Position numbers and translations under genes: made by a program
Notes under the pieces: generated by a model
Seen by the model: the letters and a program-made list of their open reading frames with translations, nothing else
Told to the model about the DNA's origin: nothing
Databases searched by the model: none
NCBI GenBank assembly: GCA_028583415.1
Contig: CM053269.1
Coordinates: 52,937,007-53,001,006 of the forward strand
DNA: 64,000 nt
Direction: 5' to 3'
Origin: Protea cynaroides
Lineage: Eukaryota > Streptophyta > Magnoliopsida > Proteales > Proteaceae
Part shown: positions 1 to 12,230 of the stretch, piece by piece
How the letters are laid out: every line of letters starts with the position of its first letter
Position numbering within the stretch: the stretch's first letter is position 1

Positions 1-135
1 GAAACGCAGAGAGGTGTCGGCTCAATGATCAATTGGGATGGACAGCTCGGATCCAATCAATACCCACTTGTCAGGCATCAACTGAATGCAGTCGAGTCTT
101 CTGCTGAACCCCTAACAGGAAACGATTTGTATACC
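1..135. mobile_element. right part of a probable MITE cut by the window edge
   Basis: GGTGTCGGCTC near the start and GGAAACGATTTGTATACC at the end resemble the interior and right end of the Mutator-type MITEs. The left end is outside the window. Confidence 0.3.
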
Positions 136-866
136 ACATAGGAAAGGAAGACTAGACATTTTTGTTTTCTAGTCTTTCATGTGTGACAAAAATGCAAAGA
201 CCTATGATACTACCTTATGCCATAGGTACCATCGATCCCTTGCAATAATTGAGGGGGCTGAATTTAAATGTTAATTGAACAATTAAACATTAAAGCTGCA
301 TTTGATCGTTTCTCATGAGCTCCTAAAAGAGAAAAGTAAAAGGAGAAAAAGAAAACAGATCAGAGAAAAGCAACCCAAACTTTTTCATTGCACCCATCAT
401 GACTAAAAGTCTTCAAGGTCCTACTTTTGTTATATGGTTAATTTCATTGGAACCGAAAATCAACATGAATAAGGGGAGGTGGGGGTCTACCTACTTGTGT
501 TCTTCGAGTCTTATCTAAGGCAGGGTTGGTTAAGTATTCATTCTAGAATGGAGAATGTATTTCTAAAATTGAAAGATAATGAGTTAAAGAGTAAGGGTTT
601 TTTTTTTTATTTTGAGGGGGAGGAGGGGGGGTTATAGGTTCAGTACACAGAATGTGTTAAAGAACGCCTTCTAAAATAGGTCGCATTCCATCCGCACTAA
701 ATGATCAAAGAATACATATCAAACGCAACCTAAATTGCTACACCACAAATATGGTGAGCATCTTTTGTAACCCTTTTTTTTATTGATAGGGAGGATGGTG
801 ATGATGATCATGACTCAACTAGTTTCTCTGTAAATTTTTATTTTTTTAAATATTCTGTGATGCAAG

Positions 867-1398
867 TAGAGGTGTCAATTTCTGGCTAGCATCGTGTCCC
901 TTGAATTGGACTGATCAATTAAACCCATCACTGACCCGCACCGTTTACTAAATGTGCCGGCCTTAGGCCCACACCGATTATTAATCTGTTGGTCATGGTG
1001 CAAGGTTGTAGCTTGACGGTGGCCTGACTGCACTGGCAGATTATGGACCGAACCCGACACCAATCAATTAAATGTCTATAAACCGCCGAAGGGTAAATTT
1101 TAAACCCCTAAACTAAATACCTAATCTCTCATTTCTCCCTCTTCATTTAGGTTTTTACTTTTTAACTTTGTTCCTTCCTTTCTCTTTGTCCTTTAATCTA
1201 CCGCTCTCTCTGCAACACGAAGACTGCTTCATTTGGAAGGTAGCTCTGACTCTTCTTCTGCAGCCTTTGCTGAAAGGTAAGGCCGTAAGCCATAAGGTAT
1301 CACGTGATAACTATCAATTATCAATATAACTACATATATATGTTACTTTTGTTGGTTTTCTATGGGTTTTGTAGTGGGTTTTGTTTTTGTATTGATGT

Positions 1399-1436
<38 letters not shown>

Positions 1437-2466
1437 TCTCATACTTCCATGGTGCAGCCTTCGAGCCCTTACTCTGCCACCAATTATAGCTAAACATGAG
1501 CCAAGGGTTGGGCTCTTGTCCATTATGGATCGATTGGCAGGATTGGGACGATTAGCATAAGACCGAATACATAACGACTATGGATTAGTTGGTTTTCATC
1601 ATTAAAGCCCATTAATAGCTCAAGGAAAGAAGAAGGGACATGGGGCCTCCTGGCTGAGGGTCGTCACACCCGAAGTGCTGTAGGCATGGTTTCAGGCAAG
1701 CTTACCGATTAATTAAGATTGATTAGGGACCAAAAGTGACCAGATCGAATATAGATGTGTCTGTTATCATCAGATTTTGGTCGGACTCCTGATTGAGACT
1801 CTCGACAGACGATTGAGTTGGACAGGTTGGATAATCCGGGGGCCACTCCAATGTCTAAGTTAGTTTAAGGGCACTAAGTAGTTGAACTTAGGTATGAGAA
1901 GACCGAGTTCAAGGTAGAGAAGGGCTTGGTAGTGAATTCAGTATAGTATAAGCTTGATAGCAAAAGTTTGTTCCGTTTACTTTCGTAATGAAAGTATTTA
2001 TTGAGCATAGAGTGCCTTGGAATGTCCCCTGTAGTTGCACGGATCTCGGGACTCCTTTCGAGGTCTTAAGGAGTGGTGGTAGTAGATTGGGAGTCAATGT
2101 GCATCCACAACCCTGGAATAGGAGAATCCTACTGGCCTTGGTGAGGACTGTAGCCATCTGACGTAAATCTAAGGGCCAGTTTGATAATAACTGGCTTGTA
2201 CCCGATTGTATCCATCTTGGTCTCTTCTAAGAGGGTATGGAATCATTCCTGGCTTGACCTACTAGGATGTGGACACGTGTCCTCTTGGGTAATCAATCCG
2301 TGAGATGCCACGTGTCCTTCTCTGAATGGTTGCGTTCTATATGATCTTAACAGTGTCTATTTTTCTTAAATGAGGACCAATTAGTTAAACATGATGGTCA
2401 GGATGCAAAGTATCAAATTAGTGTGACTGATTAGGCTCGGTTGAAACCGACTGACTGACACCCCTA
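867..2466. mobile_element. 1.6 kb hAT-like non-autonomous element
   Basis: The ends TAGAGGTGTCA (left) and TAGGGGTGTCA (reverse complement of right) match at 10 of 11. They are flanked by atgcaag (860-866) and atgcaac (2467-2473), a near match for a hAT-type duplication. The interior has a CT microsatellite and no transposase reading frame. Confidence 0.55.
1399..1440. repeat. CT microsatellite
   Basis: TC dinucleotides with one interruption; inside the hAT-like element at 867-2466. It creates Ser-Leu and Arg-Glu open frames that are not genes. Confidence 0.95.
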
Positions 2467-2473
2467 ATGCAAC

Positions 2474-2675
2474 TACACAATGAAAAATTCTGTGTGGGTC
2501 ATTGGTCCGCTAGTGTGATCCTAAGTGATGGTTAGATGAGTCTAATTCAACTAAGGTTTTAAAATTTAGATTGGAATATGTAGAAAGGGTGATTCAACTT
2601 AGAATCAACTATTTTGAAGCTCTTTCAATTAATTCATCGTATGAACTTCAAAGTACCAACAGCGCAATTAGAGGG

Positions 2676-2712
<37 letters not shown>

Positions 2713-3593
2713 CTAAAGATAAAAATTTATATTGCTATGAAAAATAAAAAGAGCCATTAGTAAGAAGAGCACTAAAGCGTGCGACAGGAAATAAATTAAT
2801 AAAAACAAAAACGTGGGCACTCAAAAGGGTCCCACACCACTTATCTAGAAATTAATAGAGGACAAACGGACCAAATAAAAGATTCACGGTTATATCACTA
2901 TGTTTTCCTAAACAGTCAACTACTGTATTAACTTGTCGAAAACAATGAAAAAAAAATCTCCTTTCAATATAAATATAAATTTTTTTTTTTTTTTTTTTTT
3001 TGGTATGCACGTCCTGTTCTGATAAACTTATTAGAACCGTTCACTACTTTGTGACATGGCATGATATGATACGGACAATTCTGGTCCTTGGATAGGAGAT
3101 CATCAAGTTAATTTTAAATAAATCCCATGTCAAATTTTAGGATCAAATACCATCCACTTTGATGTCTAAGGGTTGGTGTATTGTCTTAGTTGTTTGTGTA
3201 TGTCCATGCACTGTTGTAGTTCTTTATTTTATTTTGATTGGATCTTTTTGAACTGATACTTGATATTTAGCCAGGAACCTAAGATACACTTATTTATTAA
3301 ATTTGAACTCATCCAATCTGTAAATCCACATAACATCTTATCACAACCGTATATATATGCTCTGATAAAATTTGCTTATTTAAATACCTTGTTCTCTTAT
3401 GTCATCATCTCTCTAGATCTCTCACCCCTACGTAAAAAATAATCTCCTTATGTCTCAAACCAGTTGGTAGCACACGGTTTGTGGTGCTGTGGCTTTTCTG
3501 GTACGGAGCTGGACCCCTAAATCTCTAGGGATTTATGTGACTACTTAAAGAATTTTGTGTTTTGACAACATTTACAAAAGAAGATAAAAAAAA
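2474..3593. other. intergenic, no gene seen
   Basis: AT-rich DNA with the TA microsatellite and a T22 run (2980-3001). Open frames are short and unconvincing. Confidence 0.6.
2678..2711. repeat. TA microsatellite
   Basis: Seventeen uninterrupted TA units. Confidence 0.95.
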
Positions 3594-3728
3594 GGTGTAG
3601 AAATCCTCCCTTGCCAGGGGCAGGATTTCAGTCGGCTCACCTCCCGATGAATTGGTAGACGGATCGACTGATCTCTAACCCTTGGATCAGTTGCAGAACC
3701 ATCTTATCGCAGGAGAGGATTTGGTTCC
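3594..3728. mobile_element. Mutator-type MITE, 135 bp
   Basis: Ends GGTGTAGAAATCCTCCC and (reverse complement) GGAACCAAATCCTCTCCTG. The flanks are A-rich, so a duplication cannot be judged. Confidence 0.5.
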
Positions 3729-4642
3729 AAAGAAAAACAATTGTATGAGCTTAAAACACAAAAAAGACAAAATGATCACTATCTGTTCTCTATAAAATGA
3801 AAAATCGCACTACTACGTACTGTTTGACGATCTTGTCTACACAGCTTGACAGCGGTCCCCTTTCATGAATGAACCATTGAATTAGGGTTAAGTTAGCACC
3901 CATATGATTTGACAACTTTTTATTACATTAATTATAAAAGGAATAAAAAAAAAATGGAAGAAGAAAAATTATCAAATTTTTGTTTACTAAATTGTAATGA
4001 AACTTGAGCTTATTATTTAATTTGCAAAGATTAAAAAACTGAAATATTAATCCTTAGGTCAAAAATAGAATTTAGTGCAACTATTCATACTATTCATACA
4101 AAGTGACAAAAAAAGAAAAGAAAAGTGAGATGAGAAATAAAAGTGGTTTTAGATTGGCAGCACATATAAGAGTCTGAAATGTTATCATCATCCATTCCGT
4201 CGTCCACGGGATTGAAGTTTGAAGTTGAACCCGTGACTTACTCCGGCCCACAACCCTAATCCTTATTCGGACGTATATATATAAATTTGCAGTATTTGTT
4301 GGTTGTTGACTTGGAAGGATTTAAAAGTTTCAAACTTGAAAGACTTAAATGGCGAGTTAACCAATACTCACCATTGCTTTATCTGTCTGCAGGTACATGT
4401 AAACCGGTTATGGTGGTGGTTTCATGTGAAATCATAGCAGGAAAGCGATCCCGTCTTTGTTTACTTTTAGGGGATTTCAGGAACCGTGAAAGCCTCCAGT
4501 CCTATCTTTTGTTCATACCGAGTCTTCAGTCAAGTTCAAGGTGGTAATTACTGCTTCCGTAGGTTTTCTTTGTTAGAAGGCAACTTTACGCCAGACAAGT
4601 TTTTTATTACCAGACAAGTTTTTTTTGCTGACTTCAGACTCA

Positions 4643-4645
<3 letters not shown>

Positions 4646-4680
<35 letters not shown>

Positions 4681-4738
4681 ATCTCCTCCTTGGAATTCCA
4701 CTGGCCAACTACCTCAACATTCTCTTAACCAAACAAAT

Positions 4739-4769
<31 letters not shown>
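4646..4769. repeat. CT tract followed by GA tract
   Basis: CT tract 4646-4678 and GA tract 4739-4769 lie about 60 bp apart in complementary orientation and could pair. Confidence 0.9.
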
Positions 4770-5061
4770 GTAATATTTTCAAACAGGAAGAGTACAAGGT
4801 CCCAACCACCACATCTTCAGTCAACCAAAGCCAAGTTATTCTGCTACATCCATCATGAAAGGGTTTGGCTAAATGTCACCTATTCCGTGAAACAAGTTGG
4901 TATGGTGTCACCGAAACAATAATATACATGGGTGACAATTGACAACTATTTTTTTTTCTTTACATGACTTATAATAACGACTAGAGAAAAAAAATTCTAT
5001 GCCTGATAGTGTGTACCTGCGCCTAGAGATACAAGAGGGACGAAATGATCATCCCCTGGTT

Positions 5062-5211
5062 GGATGTCAAATCCTCTCCTGCGGTCTTGCCGCCTGCCAA
5101 GGGTCAGATTTCAGTCGGCCCACCCCTCAATGTATTGGCAGGCGGCCAGACTGAATCCAAATCCTTGGATCAGCTGCAGAAACCTCCTTCCGCAGGAGAC
5201 GATTTGGATCC
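5062..5211. mobile_element. Mutator-type MITE, 150 bp
   Basis: Left end GGATGTCAAATCCTCTCCTG; right end in reverse complement GGATCCAAATCGTCTCCTG. The 63729-63878 element is an inverted relative. No target duplication is recognised. Confidence 0.6.
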
Positions 5212-7499
5212 CTCATTAGTCTTCACATTGGTACAGAAACCACATAGCTAGACACAAAACCTTTCCCCTAACTATTATATCTAAATGGTTTCTCTAATTT
5301 CTAATTAAATTCTAAATGAAAAATGAATAACTGCTCCTCTCCCAGTCAGAAGCTGACTGTAGCTACCTAACAAAGGAATAAGATTTTCTCTCTCTTCTCG
5401 CACACATAAATACAGACAACTTGGATTGGTTTCAGCCCAGCCGGCTAGGGAATGGAATAGAAAATAAGCCCTCATCCCAATTCGTATTGGGCTTGGGTTA
5501 GGGTAACTCTTCAAATATTAGCCTGATCATTTTAGCCCACCATGGGGATTGCATGTTATGGGCCGGCCCAATGTAAACCAAAGTTTTTCTTCTATTTCCT
5601 AGATTAATTATTAAGGCCACAAAATCGATAACACTGTATCCGTATTCCGTATGAACATTCAAAGCCGTAGTATTTATTTATTTAAATTTATTTATAGGTG
5701 TTAATAAATAATGAGTTAGTCCCACAGTTTATAATCCTCCCAACTGAAGTCCATCTTCCTAATCAACTGAACTCCATCTTCCCAACTGAACTCCATTGTC
5801 TTCTCCAAAGACTGCAAAACATTCTGGCTTGACATTGCACTAGTGCTTGAGACCTGTCGCAAAAGCATTTAATTAGTTCATTGTCATTCCGACAAAGACT
5901 GCTAATCCACTTGACATTTGGAAGGCAAGGTCTGGGTTCATGGGTTTCAACTATTCTAGGGTTTAGGGCATTTCACTTGGATTTCATGGTACAAAACAAC
6001 TTCCAAACCTTCTATGGTTTCATTGGGATCCCTTGATCGATCATCCAGTTTTGCCCATAGTTTTCTGTTATCTTCCAAGCTATAACAGAACCTTCTACAA
6101 ACCCATTAACCTTCTATGAGGCCTATTTTCTCATCAATTATATCATATTTATCCTTTATTTTTAATCCCTTAAACCCAGGCTCCATTCTGGCCCCTAGAA
6201 CTCTATCTCCTGCAACTTCTAGTGCTACTAGGAAATGAAACTCTAGCCCTACATCACTCCTTCCTTTATCTACTTTCTACTATTCTCCTTGTTCAGAACA
6301 TTCAATACAGTTTCTATAACTTTATTCAGCCAATAAAATTTGGAAGTATTTCTTCCCCAACCCCTATCCCCTTCTTCAAGATTTCAGAGGTGATGCTTTC
6401 CAAAACTTAGGGCAGAACGAAGAGGCATGAATGAAGATGGCTGCAATAGAGAATGAAGAAGAAGTTGCAGTGCGCGTTATTTGTGGAGAATGAAGAGAAG
6501 GCATAAAACGGAGGGAAAAGGGGAAATGAGAAATGGGAAATTAGATAGATTTATGTACATTCATTAGAAGAGTATTTTTGTCAGTAAAATATTTAAGTTA
6601 ACTCTTAGTTTCAGGTAGTGATCTGTCAGTCAAAAAAGCCCATGATACTGTTGTGTGGTAAACGAATTGTCAAGATGGTCAGAGTAAATTTTCCTTATTT
6701 TTTTAATTTAAATATTTGAAATCCATATTGTCGATTATTTTCATTTGTTTTCGTTCCTTTGACTATATTTTTTTATCGTTTGGTTTAAATTTTGAACCAT
6801 TTTAAACATGATGTACCAAACAAAGGTTTTTATTTTTATTTTTTTTATTTAACTAAACGTGATCCTGTCTCCATTATTCGTGGGAATGATTATGATGAAC
6901 AGCCAAGATTTGAACTTCAAAGTTCAGATTCGCAATTTTTTTTTAATTTCTTTCTGGAATTTGATGTTTTCTTATTATTTCTTCAACAGTGCGCGAGTTC
7001 AGATCCTAATGTCATAACCCAGCGGGTTATCAATGGTCCATCATTTGAAAATTGAGGAACAGTTAAATTAGGAATTTTTTTTTTTCATGTTGTCCAATCA
7101 TGATCTAACAATTAGGATTTATTAGGCGTACATACCAATATATTGACATGCACACCGAATGAATTCTAATAATTGAATCACAATCAAACACTGTCCAAGG
7201 AGATGATCGTAAAATTTTTTTTCCCTTAAATATTTCTGACTCAAATTTACATATGACAATAAATAGACAGATGCTGCATTGAGAGTTGTACGTATTGCAT
7301 GCTTTGATATGTTCTTTCTCTCTCTCTTTCTCTCTCCCCCCTAGGAGTATGAATTATGTTTTAAATCTCTTGCTGGAACGTGGATCCTCTCCAATATCTT
7401 GAAGGGCCGCTTGTTTGACGTAACATGTTATATTAATTTACGTGTTGAAAAAATTCCCAATGTTTGTTTCCATGTCGTCAAAAAAAGTTGAAATTGTTT
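5212..7499. other. intergenic, no gene seen
   Basis: Contains three short tandem units of CCCAACTGAACTCCATCTTC (about 5736-5806). No coding signal. Confidence 0.6.
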
Positions 7500-7710
7500 G
7501 TATCCAAATCCTTTCCTCCCAAGGTTTAGGAGGAGGGCCGGCACCCTCGTTGGATAGCCTACATCTAGGGCTTGGGTGAATCCGAGCTAACATCCCTTGT
7601 CAGCTCAGGTTGTTGGCTTAGATGGAAGGGTTAAGATTCACCCGAACCTCAGATATCAACCATCTAACTGGGCCGCCCCCCTCCTCTTAGAGAGGAGAGG
7701 ATGTGGATCC
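7500..7710. mobile_element. Mutator-type MITE, 211 bp
   Basis: Ends GTATCCAAATCCTTTCCTCC and (reverse complement) GGATCCACATCCTCTCCTC. Flanks aaattgttt and aacttcttt match at 7 of 9. Confidence 0.65.
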
Positions 7711-7845
7711 AACTTCTTTTCCCTCCTTAGAGATCATTAAATTTTACCTTTAAGAAATGATCATTGAAAAAATTTTAACTTGTAAAATATTACATGTAAA
7801 ATTTTGTTAACAAGTTAAAATTTTGGACTAAGTGAAACAAACGTA

Positions 7846-7970
7846 TAGAAATTCTCTCCATCCGTCCAGTTGAATATTGAATTGTTAAAATTACATTGGG
7901 ATATGTGTCCGATGTATCTCAGCCATTTGATGTTCGGGTGGACAGTCATACGGATGGAGAGGATTTCTAT
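7846..7970. repeat. short inverted-repeat element
   Basis: GAAATTCTCTCCATCCGT at the left is mirrored by ACGGATGGAGAGGATTTC at the right. Small MITE-like hairpin; flanking duplications not identified. Confidence 0.45.
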
Positions 7971-7975
7971 TGGAA

Positions 7976-8085
7976 ACAAACCTGTCCAATCGCTTGAAAA
8001 TAATAAAATACTAGTGAAACGAAGCATGAGACAAACCTGTCCAATCACTTGAAAATGATAAAATGCTCGGGAAACAAAACATGAG
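7976..8085. repeat. tandem duplication, 2 x 55 bp
   Basis: Two adjacent copies (7976-8030, 8031-8085) start ACAAACCTGTCCAATC and end CATGAG, with about seven differences. Confidence 0.85.
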
Positions 8086-8224
8086 GTAGCTGCGAAGTTT
8101 CACAGGTCACCCTCCACTTTGTTTGACAAGAACTTTCAGGTGACCGAAAAAGGATACAAGGGTCACTAAAAGCCCAATTCCTTTTGTGAACATGTGATTT
8201 GGGCCCAAGACTATGATTTTAGTT

Positions 8225-8455
8225 CATGGTAATAAAATGGGTATTGGTATCGGTATTGGATATGGGTATCAAACAGTATCGGTCATGTATAGGCCAATAT
8301 GCTGATGTGGTATATCTTTTTAGTATCAAACTGTATTGGATAGTATCAACTAATATCTGTCAGATACCGATACTCATTCAAATTCAACAAACTGATACCA
8401 TATCGTTCCATAGGCCGATCCCATATGAATACCTAAAACGATGCCCAAGACTTCC
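8225..8455. repeat. GGTATTGGTATC-type degenerate repeat
   Basis: Dense imperfect repeats of GTATCGGTATTGG and complements. Probably a decayed transposon end; not coding. Confidence 0.4.
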
Positions 8456-8498
8456 TTACATCCAACTATAAGGTTGATGTGGTTTGAACTCAAGAACT

Positions 8499-10608
8499 TA
8501 AGGTTGTGTTTGGATGTTGAGAAAAAAAAAAAAGAAAAAAAAAAAGCATACAAATTCTTGTGTGGTTTTCTTGTCCCTCATTTTTTTCTTTGCATTTGGA
8601 ATGTATTCTGCTGCTAGAAGATTCTTCGATTTGAATTTTGAAATCGTTTAGGAAATCGTGAAATTTTCTTCGATCGTCAAAATAGAAATCTCGTCCCCAC
8701 GATGAGATATTTTCTTTTGCATGCCTAGAAGCAACCAACAGAGACAGAGAAAGAATTTCATCCGGCGTCTTGATAGTAGCAACCAGAGTCGGAGTGGATG
8801 AAGAGAGATGAAGAACTGCAAGGGGAGAGAGAAAAGCGGTGCAGAAGTAGGGCTTCAGATTTCGGAAGTCATGGATTTGAATGGAGGTCCACCTATATAT
8901 GTTCCGATTGAACGTAATCGACACTCCATAATCAGTGTTGTAAATAGTGAAGATGAACTAACTCAGTGAGTCAAGACTTATCTTAATTGAATCATAAATG
9001 TGAGGTCGAATCTGTTGTCGATGGAAACCGACAAGATGGATTTCTCCAAACATGCAATATGAAACTCTCAATGAGACATTGGAGTTCCTTCAGAAGTAAG
9101 AGTTCCCTGAGATACTGCCCACTATAACCATCTTCCCTTCCTCTGAGATAGGAACCAAAATAATCCGATAAAGACAATAACAATGGGTTAAAACTCAAAG
9201 ATGAGAAGTTTTCTTTTGATGAATATAAATCCGATTCCCTGTTATTTGATGTCCTCTTGTTACATATATAGATTCAATAGGAAGTTTCATAAGCAAGCTC
9301 CTCCATACCTATCACTATTTCAATCATCAGTTACCTAGAATATAGTAGGTTCGTGTGGCTACGACCCCCTAGGACAGCGATAGGATGTCCTGTCAACCGC
9401 TTACGACCCCCCTCGATCTTCTTCGATCCCCCCTTTTAAGCTATATCTCCCATACCTCCTGATGTCTGTTTCTGTCCTTACACTTTTACCAAGTAATGGT
9501 CTGATTTCATGCTGATTTGGTCCATGATATGGTGACTTGGCCGGTCAAGTCAGCATGCCTTGCATTTATGGTTGTTGTCAGCATTTATGAGCATTAATGA
9601 CAATCCATAAATGACCCAACTACCCACATCAATCTTTCACATCTCATATGAGTTAGCATAGAGGGTCGAACATGAGTTCCTTTTGATATTTTTCGTCATG
9701 TCTTCCTTCCCATCCCTAATCCCTTAGATGCACGCCACGTGTTCTTCTCCCAAAGATCATCCGAAGTTCTCTTCCTACGGCCAGATTTGGTATCAACTAT
9801 TATTTTTCCCCTAACAGAACCACTTGATGGAGCAACATGAACAAGTTAATGACGAAGCGGTGTAAAGTTGAGTCGTATTTGGAATACTCTCCTTAAGGTT
9901 TTTAAACACCCTTCATAAGTCCAATCCGGGCTTATATACGTTTATACCGTCAAGATGAAGCAACTGTCAAATCATATAAGGTTGTACACTTAAAATGTGA
10001 GTACAAAGGGAGTAGGAAAGCAATGTTAACGAAATCTAAAAAAAGAAATGAAATTAGGGAATATTTCTGATTTGTAAATTCATAAGAAAAGAATTGATCC
10101 AAATAGTTTATTTATAGATTTTATGTCTCTCCAACTCCTCTCTTCGTAGAGACTATCTTTTTCCATACAAAGAGAGATATCTATACATGAAAATGTGTCT
10201 ATCTGATTAGGTATGTCCTTTTGAGTCTAAGGGTGTGCCTATCTTTAAATGTGTAAGTGTCTCTATATGTGTAAAAGTGTCTTTATATGTATAATTTATA
10301 TGTATAAGTACCTATTAATTGATCTCTTTTCAAAAGTGTAAGAATGTCTATACTTGTATGGGTGCATCTATCTCTATAAACAAGTGTCTTTACATGAATA
10401 GGTATATATTCATCCATATATGAATAGACACCATGAATAGGTTTTCTTCATTCATCTATTCATGAATAGACACCAACCAAAATGTATATTACATATAAAC
10501 CACATCCACACCAACACTCGTACGTGTGCCTAAGCTCAAACCAATTCGGTTTGGTCTGGTCTGATTCACGGGCATGTTTTTTTTTCTTGACATCCAAACA
10601 CAATCTAA
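8499..10608. mobile_element. candidate 2.1 kb TIR element interrupted by a solo LTR
   Basis: The left end TAAGGTTGTGTTTGGATGTT and the reverse complement of the right end (TTAGATTGTGTTTGGATGTC) are inverted repeats of about 20 bp. The element would be 1.3 kb without the LTR inserted at 9013-9816. No target duplication is evident, so the pairing is provisional. A degenerate GTGTCTATATATGT-type minisatellite (about 10160-10475) lies inside. Confidence 0.42.
9013..9816 (-). mobile_element. 0.8 kb solo LTR, minus orientation
   Basis: On the minus strand it begins TGTTAGGGGAAAAATAATAG and ends CGACAACA. Flanks gaatc (9008-9012) and gaacc (9817-9821) match at 4 of 5. It is the inverted counterpart of 16426-17224 along its whole length. 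Confidence 0.85.
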
Positions 10609-10950
10609 ATCTGACTAAAGTTTTTTTTTTTTTTTTTGAAAAAAAGATCCTCTGTCATCCAACTCATCAGCCTCCATTGGCAGAATTAGGATGCATCGGC
10701 ATGTGGCGAAACATCCCAATTCATCCAACGAACGACTAATACCATTGGGGGACAAGAGAGAATCTAGGTCTTGTTAGGACCAAGCCAAAAAGGGCCAATC
10801 AATGAAGAGCACGTGTCACCACATTGATTGATTGTTCCAATGGACATGTGTCTCCATCCTAGCACATCAGATCAAACACGATTCTTTGCCCTCAAATAGT
10901 TATAGGTATGCTGGAATTAAGCATGTTTGGATAAGTAAAGACTATTATAG

Positions 10951-11131
10951 ATGTAAACGGATCGGATTCCGCATGAATAGACTACTATCTGAATTCGAAT
11001 CCAACTTATAAACACCATATCCGAATCTGCCTCCATCCGGCGGATTTCAAAAAATTAAATTCGAATCCGAATATTAACTGGATATTCGATTAAAACCTGA
11101 TCCGAATCCGAACTGAAACACTCTCTACATC
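10951..11131. mobile_element. possible short hAT-like remnant
   Basis: Starts TAGATGTAAACGGATCGGAT and ends near CTCTACATCT, with several CCGAATCCGAA motifs between. The ends share only AGATGTA in inverted form, and no clear duplication flanks them. Confidence 0.3.
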
Positions 11132-12221
11132 TGTGTAAGAGGTCCTCCTTTTCTGGCGGTTCAGCTACCATTGGTGACGGTGGGGGCATTATTAACAAGC
11201 CAAGGAGGAGAAAAAATTGCCGACAGTTGGTTGGCAAAGCAGTCGTCCAAGGCGGCGCTGCTTGTTGGTCCATCGAGTTCATCAAGACCCACGAAGAAGT
11301 CATCTTCGATAATGGATTATTTGATCGTTGTCCTTAACCATTTCCTCCTCTTCTTTGTCTCTGTTCTCCTGTTTGGACTATTGCAGAAGCTCATCTTCCA
11401 TGGCAGAAATTAAAGGGGTTGTTGGAGAGAAATCCATTTTTGAAGCAGGGGAAGAACAAGATGGTTTGTTGGTGGGTGTTCCAGGTTCGTCCGATGGTTT
11501 GATCCCTGAGAAGTGAACTTGTGGCGAGTACTGCCGATGAGGGAGTTCCGTTGGGTAGGGACTGGGTGGTTGTGCTCTGCCGTGTAGGTGATGATGATTA
11601 TCCCAGGATGAAGTCACACACAAAAAAAACCCCTAAGTAGAAGCTGCAGCTTTCCCCTTAAAAGAGGTCACACGAATAGCTACCAGAACTTTCCAGTTTC
11701 CCCTAAGCAGTTTCGTGCAATGCACAAAAGAAACCTTAATCCTAAGCATTTTCGGCTATCAATTTACGTCTTTATGCCTATCCCATTTTGGGGCTGTTAA
11801 CCACACGTGTCAGTTTTTCAGAAAGAATTGAAGGGGATTCAATCATGTTTCAAAAAAGTCCTAGGCCTGTAATCGTTAAACTAACCCTTGGATCTCCATA
11901 ACAGGATTATAGAGTTTGCCATTGCAAGCACAACTTTCATGGATCTCCATAACAGGATTATAGAGTTTGCCCTTGCAAGCACAACTTTCATTTCGTAGCG
12001 ATGATTCTCCAAGGATCTTGAAAGGAGTCTTAAGATCCACGCAATTACAAGTAGACATCCTGTAATTCAGAGTCATTCCATAGTTCATAAATACCTCTTA
12101 CCACGAAGATAAATAGATTGAACTTTTGTTATCTTTACAGATATACTGCGAATTCACTATTAGCCCCCGCTCTACTTTGATCTCGACTCTCTTTACCCGA
12201 GTTCATCTATTTATTGTCCTT
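11132..12221. other. intergenic, gene-like but unassigned
   Basis: Open frames on both strands at 11055-11623, for example minus-strand SKMDFSPTTPLISAMEDELL, have fairly even composition, but I recognise no family. The 51-bp tandem duplication is also here. Confidence 0.4.
11890..11991. repeat. tandem duplication, 2 x 51 bp
   Basis: Two adjacent copies beginning GGATCTCCATAACAGG (11890-11940 and 11941-11991) differ at a single base, so the duplication is recent. Confidence 0.95.
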
Positions 12222-12230
12222 GAAGTAACT

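Noticed and set aside
1304..1523. Open frames on both strands around the CT microsatellite
   Set aside because: Ser-Leu and Arg-Glu runs come from the CT/GA repeat.
8490..8924. 144-codon minus-strand frame
   Set aside because: No recognisable domain, starts inside a TIR element and ends in a phenylalanine run from a poly-A stretch.
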